Source: Microbacterium saperdae (GTDB taxonomy: Bacteria; Actinomycetota; Actinomycetes; Actinomycetales; Microbacteriaceae). From it: a stretch of 64,000 nucleotides of DNA. The notes beneath the pieces were generated by a model. It ran no database searches, had not been told where the DNA came from, and saw only the letters and a program-made list of their open reading frames with translations. Below, in pieces: positions 59,556 to 64,000 of the stretch; positions within the stretch are counted from its first letter, which is position 1, and each line of letters begins with the position of its first letter. Location: NCBI RefSeq assembly GCF_006716345.1, contig NZ_VFOX01000002.1, positions 1-64,000 on the forward strand, written 5' to 3'. The position numbers and the translations under genes are program-made.

Positions 59556-62246
59556 CTACCCGGGCGGGAAACGGAAGTTGAAGGTTCCGGATTCCAACCG
59601 CAGTCGGGTGCTCTCAGGGCCTGGGTCCATCAGGGTGACGCCTTGCGAGTGCGTCGCGTTCTCGCCTCCTTCCGTGATCTCCGAGGGCGTTCGGCAGGGC
59701 AGATGTGCGATCACGGCGCCTCCCGGGGGGACCGTGATCGTCCAGGCGATCTCTGCGCCCTCCCGTCGCCACGCGCTCTCCACACGTCCGCGCGGCGTCT
59801 CGAGTGCGCCGCGCGCGTGCTGGAGGAAGGGGTCGAGGCGCGGCGCGAGTGCGATCTCGCTGTAGCCCGCCGACTCCGAGGTCTGGGTGATCCCGAGGAT
59901 CCCGGAGAGGAACCACGCGCCGACCGAGCCGAGCGAGTAGTGGTTGAAGCTGTTCATCCGGGCGGACTGGAATCCGTGCTCGGGGGTCCAGCCGTCCCAC
60001 CGCTCCCAGATCGTCGTGGCGCCGTTGTTCACGGAGAAGAGCCAGGAGGGGTAGCGGTCGTTGTGGAGCAGGCGGAACGCCAGATCCTCGCGCCCGACCT
60101 CCGCCAGGACGGGGCACAGCAGCCCCACCGTGACGAAGCCGGTCGTCAGCGAGACCTCGCGGCGGACGACGGTCTCCACCAGGCGCTCCGCGAGGCGGTC
60201 CTTCTCCGCGGCGTCGCGGTACAACCCGAACGCGAGCGCGAGCAGGTAGCTGCCCTGCGTGTCTCCGGCGACGGTGCCGTCGGGAGCGACGAAGGCGTCG
60301 CGGAACGTCGCGGCGATCCGCGCGCGCAGCTCTTCGAACTCGGAGGCCTCGGCATCACGCCCCAGCTTTCGCAGAGTGCGCGCGGTGAGGTCGGCGCTGT
60401 GCGCGAAGTACGCGGTGGACAGCACGTCCTTACGCGTCTCCTCGCCGATCTGCAGCCAGTCGCCGTAGTCGTTGCCGACCTGGGTGCGCCAGATGAGCGA
60501 GGGGTTGTGCCGCTCGATGTGCCGCACCCACGCCATCATCGAGTCGGCCGCTTCCTCGAGCACGGCGAGATCGCCGGTCGCACGGTGGATGCTCCAAGGA
60601 ATCGTGACGCCGCCATCACCCCATGCCGGCGCCCCCTCGCGGAGGTGGATCAGGTGCGGGGCGATGTCGGGGAACGCACCGTCGTCGTTCTGGGCGCTGC
60701 GCACGTCGCGCATCCACCGCCGCAGCAGTGGGCCGACATCGGCGAGCGCGAGTGCGGTCGGGGCGAACACCTGGGCATCGGCGAGCCATCCCAGCCGTTC
60801 GTCGCGCTGCGGACAGTCCGTGGGAATCGAGACGAAGTTGCCCCGCAGCCCCCAGGAGATGTTCTGGAACAGGCGATCGAGCGGTGCGTCCGACGAGGAG
60901 AACTCGCCGAGGAATTCGACATCGTTGTGCAGCACGACGGCTTCGACGTCGGCGGCCTGGAGCGGGCCCGCCAGACCCTGCACCTCGGCGAATCGGAATC
61001 CGTGCAGAGTGAAGCGCGGCTCGAAGGTCTGCTCGGCATCGCCGTTCGTCCAGAACACGTCTCGAGGTTCGGCGGTGCGCAGGTTCGCGGTGTAGAGCTC
61101 GCCCTCGTCGAGGACCTCGGCGTGGTCCAGTTGGATCCTGGTCCCCGCGGCCTGTCCGCGCACGGTCAGCCGCACGCGTCCGACGAGGTTCTGGCCGAAG
61201 TCGACGATGTGGCGCCGGGGCGCCCGCTCCTCCACCGAGATGGCGGGCAGGACCTTCGTGGCCCTCACTCCCGGATCGACCTCAGGAGTGAGCCGGTCGA
61301 CGTCCGTGCCGACGACGGCCGCGCTCGACCAGCCCGTCAGGTCGCACGTGGGGAGATGCCAGTCCGGCTGCGCACGTCGAGAGTCCTCGTACTGGCCCAT
61401 GAGCATGTCCGCATAGAGGATGTCGCTCGCCGATTCGCTCCAGCGGTCATCCGTTCCGATCACGGATCGACCGCCGTCGCCGGCATCCATCATCAGCTGC
61501 ACCAGCAGAGCGGGTTGCTTTCCGTAGTGCTGGGCCTGATGCCGCCGGTCGGTGCCGATGAACCCGACGTACCAGCCGTCACCCAGCAGGGCGGCGATGC
61601 TGTTCCTGCCCGGACGGAGGTGGCCCGTGACGTCCCAGGACTGATACGTGATCCGGTCGCGATACTCGGTCCACCCCGGGGCCAGCTCGTCCGCGCCGAC
61701 GCGGCGGCCGTTGACGTAGAGGCGATAGATCCCCTGGGCCGACGCATGCACCTTCGCCGTCGCCGGAACCGCCTCGAGATCGAAGTGGCGGACGAATCGG
61801 CGTACCGGCTGGAGCTTGTTGACGGTGAAGCTGATGTCCGTGTCCTGCGGAGGAAGCGCGACCTGCTGGAAGACGGGGTTGCGTCCGATCCATGCCGCCG
61901 CCCATTCGTCGGCATGGACGATGCCGGTCGCGAACCGTCCGGTGCGCTCGACGACGTCGCCCCCTTCGTCCTCGACGGCCAACAGCCAGTCGTAGTCGGC
62001 CGACGAGGACAGCGGCGCGCCGCCGTAGTGGGCGCCGGTGGTGAGCGACGACTCGATCCGGCCGGAATCCCACACCCGTGCGCTCCCTCCCCCGGGAAGG
62101 CGGACGGAGACGACGACACGGTATGCGACCTGGCGCGCCCCACGACGTGCGGAGCGAAGACGCCAGGAGAACGACGGCGCGGCGACGATCCCCTGCGGGT
62201 CGGCCTGACCGTCCGTGCGCAGCGCGTACGGCTCGAGCATGCTCAC
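59556..62246 (-). CDS. GH78 alpha-L-rhamnosidase
   Basis: An 896-residue inverting alpha-L-rhamnosidase with no signal peptide, so it acts in the cytoplasm on imported rhamnosides. The N-terminal beta domains carry GIYRLYVNGRRVGADELAPG, LLGDGWYVGFIG and RHIVDFGQNLVGRVRLTVRG. The (alpha/alpha)6 catalytic barrel has PTDCPQRDERLGWLADAQVF, APAWGDGGVTIPWSIHRATG (catalytic acids), VGNDYGDWLQIGEE, and ATTIWERWDGWTPEHG, then NSFNHYSLGSVGAWF. The GTG at 62246 overlaps the permease stop (GTGA), so it is coupled to the importer. Substrates could be flavonoid rhamnosides or pectin-derived oligosaccharides. Confidence 0.95.
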   Translation of the reverse strand: MSMLEPYALRTDGQADPQGIVAAPSFSWRLRSARRGARQVAYRVVVSVRLPGGGSARVWDSGRIESSLTTGAHYGGAPLSSSADYDWLLAVEDEGGDVVERTGRFATGIVHADEWAAAWIGRNPVFQQVALPPQDTDISFTVNKLQPVRRFVRHFDLEAVPATAKVHASAQGIYRLYVNGRRVGADELAPGWTEYRDRITYQSWDVTGHLRPGRNSIAALLGDGWYVGFIGTDRRHQAQHYGKQPALLVQLMMDAGDGGRSVIGTDDRWSESASDILYADMLMGQYEDSRRAQPDWHLPTCDLTGWSSAAVVGTDVDRLTPEVDPGVRATKVLPAISVEERAPRRHIVDFGQNLVGRVRLTVRGQAAGTRIQLDHAEVLDEGELYTANLRTAEPRDVFWTNGDAEQTFEPRFTLHGFRFAEVQGLAGPLQAADVEAVVLHNDVEFLGEFSSSDAPLDRLFQNISWGLRGNFVSIPTDCPQRDERLGWLADAQVFAPTALALADVGPLLRRWMRDVRSAQNDDGAFPDIAPHLIHLREGAPAWGDGGVTIPWSIHRATGDLAVLEEAADSMMAWVRHIERHNPSLIWRTQVGNDYGDWLQIGEETRKDVLSTAYFAHSADLTARTLRKLGRDAEASEFEELRARIAATFRDAFVAPDGTVAGDTQGSYLLALAFGLYRDAAEKDRLAERLVETVVRREVSLTTGFVTVGLLCPVLAEVGREDLAFRLLHNDRYPSWLFSVNNGATTIWERWDGWTPEHGFQSARMNSFNHYSLGSVGAWFLSGILGITQTSESAGYSEIALAPRLDPFLQHARGALETPRGRVESAWRREGAEIAWTITVPPGGAVIAHLPCRTPSEITEGGENATHSQGVTLMDPGPESTRLRLESGTFNFRFPPG

Positions 62247-63064
62247 CCCTTCAGCCCCCCCGCGAAGCCCTGGATGATCTGCTTCTGCATCAGGAAGTAC
62301 ACGAGGAGCACGGGGAGCACGCTGATGACCAGCCCGGCGAACACGACAGGCCAGTTCGACACGAACTGCCCGACGAACGCGTAGAGCGCGACGGTGACGG
62401 TCTGCTGCGGCGTTCCGCTCAGGTAGAGCAGCGGCACCAGGAAGTCGTTCCACACCGTGATGGCGTTCAGGATGACGACCGTGCCCGTGATCGGTCGCAG
62501 CAGCGGGAACACGATGCTGAGGAACGTGCGGAAGGTCCCCGCTCCGTCGATCGCCGCCGCCTCTTCGTAGTCACGATCGAGGGTGCGGAGGAATCCCGTG
62601 TAGAGGAAGACCGAGAACGGCACCTGGCTCCCCGTGTAGAAGAGGATGAGCGAGGCGAGCGAACCGAGCAGACCGAGGTCGCGCATCGTCTGGTACAGCG
62701 GGATGAGCGCGACCTGGAACGGGATCATCATGCCGGCCAGCACGATCCAGAACACCGTGGAGGAGAGCCGCGACATCACCCTCGCGAGCGGGTAGGCCGC
62801 CATCGACGAGATCGCGACGATGAGCACCACGCTCACCACTGTCACGATCGCACTGTTGAGCAGCGCGGTGCCGAGCCCGGCTTGATTCCACGCCTGGATG
62901 AAGTTGTCGAAGGTCGGCTGGGCCGCAGGGACGAGCGGCGAGGAGATGTCGTTCGCCGGTCGCAACGACATGTTCACGAGGATGTAGACAGGGAAGACGA
63001 AGATGAGGGCGACGCCGATCATCACAAGCTCGCGCGCGAACACGCCCTTCGTGTACCGGAACAT
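62243..63064 (-). CDS. Sugar ABC importer permease (MalG-type), locus C
   Basis: A 273-residue CUT1 permease with six helices; LVMIGVALIFVFPVYILVNM is the first, DYEEAAAIDGAGTFRTFLSI the coupling motif, and VWNDFLVPLLYLSGTPQQTV follows. The ATG at 63064 shares one base with the partner permease's stop (TGATG). Its stop overlaps the rhamnosidase start, so uptake and hydrolysis are coupled. Confidence 0.92.
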   Translation of the reverse strand: MFRYTKGVFARELVMIGVALIFVFPVYILVNMSLRPANDISSPLVPAAQPTFDNFIQAWNQAGLGTALLNSAIVTVVSVVLIVAISSMAAYPLARVMSRLSSTVFWIVLAGMMIPFQVALIPLYQTMRDLGLLGSLASLILFYTGSQVPFSVFLYTGFLRTLDRDYEEAAAIDGAGTFRTFLSIVFPLLRPITGTVVILNAITVWNDFLVPLLYLSGTPQQTVTVALYAFVGQFVSNWPVVFAGLVISVLPVLLVYFLMQKQIIQGFAGGLKG

Positions 63065-64000
63065 CAGTCGTTCCCCTTCCGGGACAGGCGCTGCTGGCCG
63101 ACGGAGAAGATCGCGACCACGGCGGCGAGCACGAGCGCGAGTGCGATGCCGTAGCCGAACTCGTTGAACTGGAACGCCGACTTGTACAGCAGCGTGGACA
63201 GCGTCTCGGTCGCACCCCCGGGACCGCCGGCGGTGAGCACGAACACCTCCGTGAACATCTTCAGTCCGCCGATGATCGTGAGCATGATGTTGATCGCGGT
63301 CGCCGGCGCGAGAAGCGGCCAGGTCACCGACCAGAATCGGCGCCAGGCGCCGGCGCCGTCGACGGCAGCAGCCTCGTTCAGCTCCTGCGGGATGGACTGC
63401 AGACCGGCCAGATAGATGACCATCGAGTAGCCCGCATGCTGCCAGACCACCATCATCACGATCGAGAACGCCGCCCAGAACGGGTCTCCGAGCCAGCTCG
63501 GTGCGATGTCCCCGAGACCGAGCGCGGAGAGCACGCTGTTCATGGCGCCGTTCGGCGTCAGCATGAACTTCCACAGGTACGAGACGACGACAGGAGTGAT
63601 CACGACCGGCGCGAAGAAGAGCACGCGCAGGAAGTTGCGGGACTTCAGTCCCGAGTTGACGCCGAGAGCGAGCAGCAGTCCGATGCCGTTCTGCAGCACC
63701 GTGACGGCGAAGGCGAAGATCAGCGTCATCCGCAGCGCGTCGAGCGAGCTCTCGGTCGTGAAGATGCGCACGAAGTTCGAGATGCCGACGAAGTCGTAGG
63801 TCTGCGAGAGTCCGTCCCAGTTGGTGAACGCGAGCACCGCTCCGCGGATGGACGGAACGATGACGGCGAAACCGTAGAAGAGCAGGGCGGGGATCGCGAG
63901 GAGCAGCAGCGCCTTGGACTGCGCGACTCCGACGAAACGACGTCGCGCGCGCGGACTCTCCTGCACGGGCGGTTCCGGTGGGGCGGCGTTCGCTTCCGTG
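63064..64000 (-). CDS. Sugar ABC importer permease (MalF-type), locus C, 5' end possibly beyond window
   Basis: At least 300 residues are visible. KALLLLAIPALLFYGFAVIV is the first helix, PVVITPVVVSYLWKFMLTPN and ELNEAAAVDGAGAWRRFWSV (coupling motif) follow, then LTAGGPGGATETLSTLLYKS. A GTG at 63966 is the first candidate start inside the window but has no ribosome-binding site, and the frame stays open to the edge (TEANAAPPEPPVQESPRARR), so the true start is probably outside. It forms the locus C channel with the MalG-type protein. Confidence 0.88.
   Translation of the reverse strand, partial: TEANAAPPEPPVQESPRARRRFVGVAQSKALLLLAIPALLFYGFAVIVPSIRGAVLAFTNWDGLSQTYDFVGISNFVRIFTTESSLDALRMTLIFAFAVTVLQNGIGLLLALGVNSGLKSRNFLRVLFFAPVVITPVVVSYLWKFMLTPNGAMNSVLSALGLGDIAPSWLGDPFWAAFSIVMMVVWQHAGYSMVIYLAGLQSIPQELNEAAAVDGAGAWRRFWSVTWPLLAPATAINIMLTIIGGLKMFTEVFVLTAGGPGGATETLSTLLYKSAFQFNEFGYGIALALVLAAVVAIFSVGQQRLSRKGND

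Noticed and set aside
59505..62384. A 959-residue plus-strand frame opposite the rhamnosidase
   Set aside because: Composition is Arg/Asp/Gly/His-rich with no domain, and it is fully antisense to a clear GH78 gene.

Overview
The window is high-GC DNA (about 70%) whose genes look like those of a Microbacteriaceae actinobacterium, most probably Microbacterium. The grounds are the protein families, the frequent intergenic words ggatgcc and gcatcc, and many start codons that sit 6-7 nt behind a TANNNT -10 box (leaderless transcripts). No rRNA, tRNA, CRISPR array, transposase or phage gene was seen, and no gap without a gene exceeds 300 bases.

The left half (1-36 kb) is mostly core and housekeeping genes in short operons. 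In order it holds: anmK (cut by the window edge), a frameshifted ROK kinase and pyrE; xthA behind a 21-bp tandem repeat array; a HAD phosphatase; an HxlR/VOC/reductase operon; a two-component system; a BenE transporter; a NatAB-like ABC exporter; putA with a divergent LysR gene; a nitroreductase; an amino-acid permease; clpB under a HAIR (HspR) operator; coaBC; an NRDE protein; LacI and GlxA-type regulators that overlap tail to tail; a LysE exporter; a Pro-rich repeat membrane protein; two GT4 glycosyltransferases; an ECF sigma factor with a membrane partner; a MarR operon; YjbR and DUF2252 proteins; and a cytoplasmic GH5-type glycosidase facing its own LacI regulator.

The right half (36-64 kb) is sugar catabolism. 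Locus A (36.1-46.2 kb) has a fucose-isomerase-like enzyme and FGGY kinase, a LacI regulator, a NanA/DapA-like aldolase, an SDR and an ABC importer. Near-identical GAAATCGATTTC operators precede the kinase, the regulator and the binding protein, so it reads as one regulon. Locus B (47.7-54.8 kb) has a DeoR regulator facing an operon of an ABC importer, an FGGY kinase, a class II (fuculose-phosphate type) aldolase and a class II bisphosphate aldolase. Locus C (55.7-64 kb) has an ABC importer, a GH78 alpha-L-rhamnosidase, a second NanA/DapA-like aldolase and a secreted sialidase-like beta-propeller with an FN3 domain. None of the three importers has an ATPase gene, so a shared MsiK-type ATPase elsewhere is likely. 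Each binding-protein gene is followed directly by a stable intercistronic hairpin.

The least explained items are a gene of unknown function bracketed by two copies of a palindromic element (46.3-47.7 kb), a 39-bp-arm palindrome at 11.1 kb, the 4 x 21 bp array before xthA, and the substrates of loci A to C.
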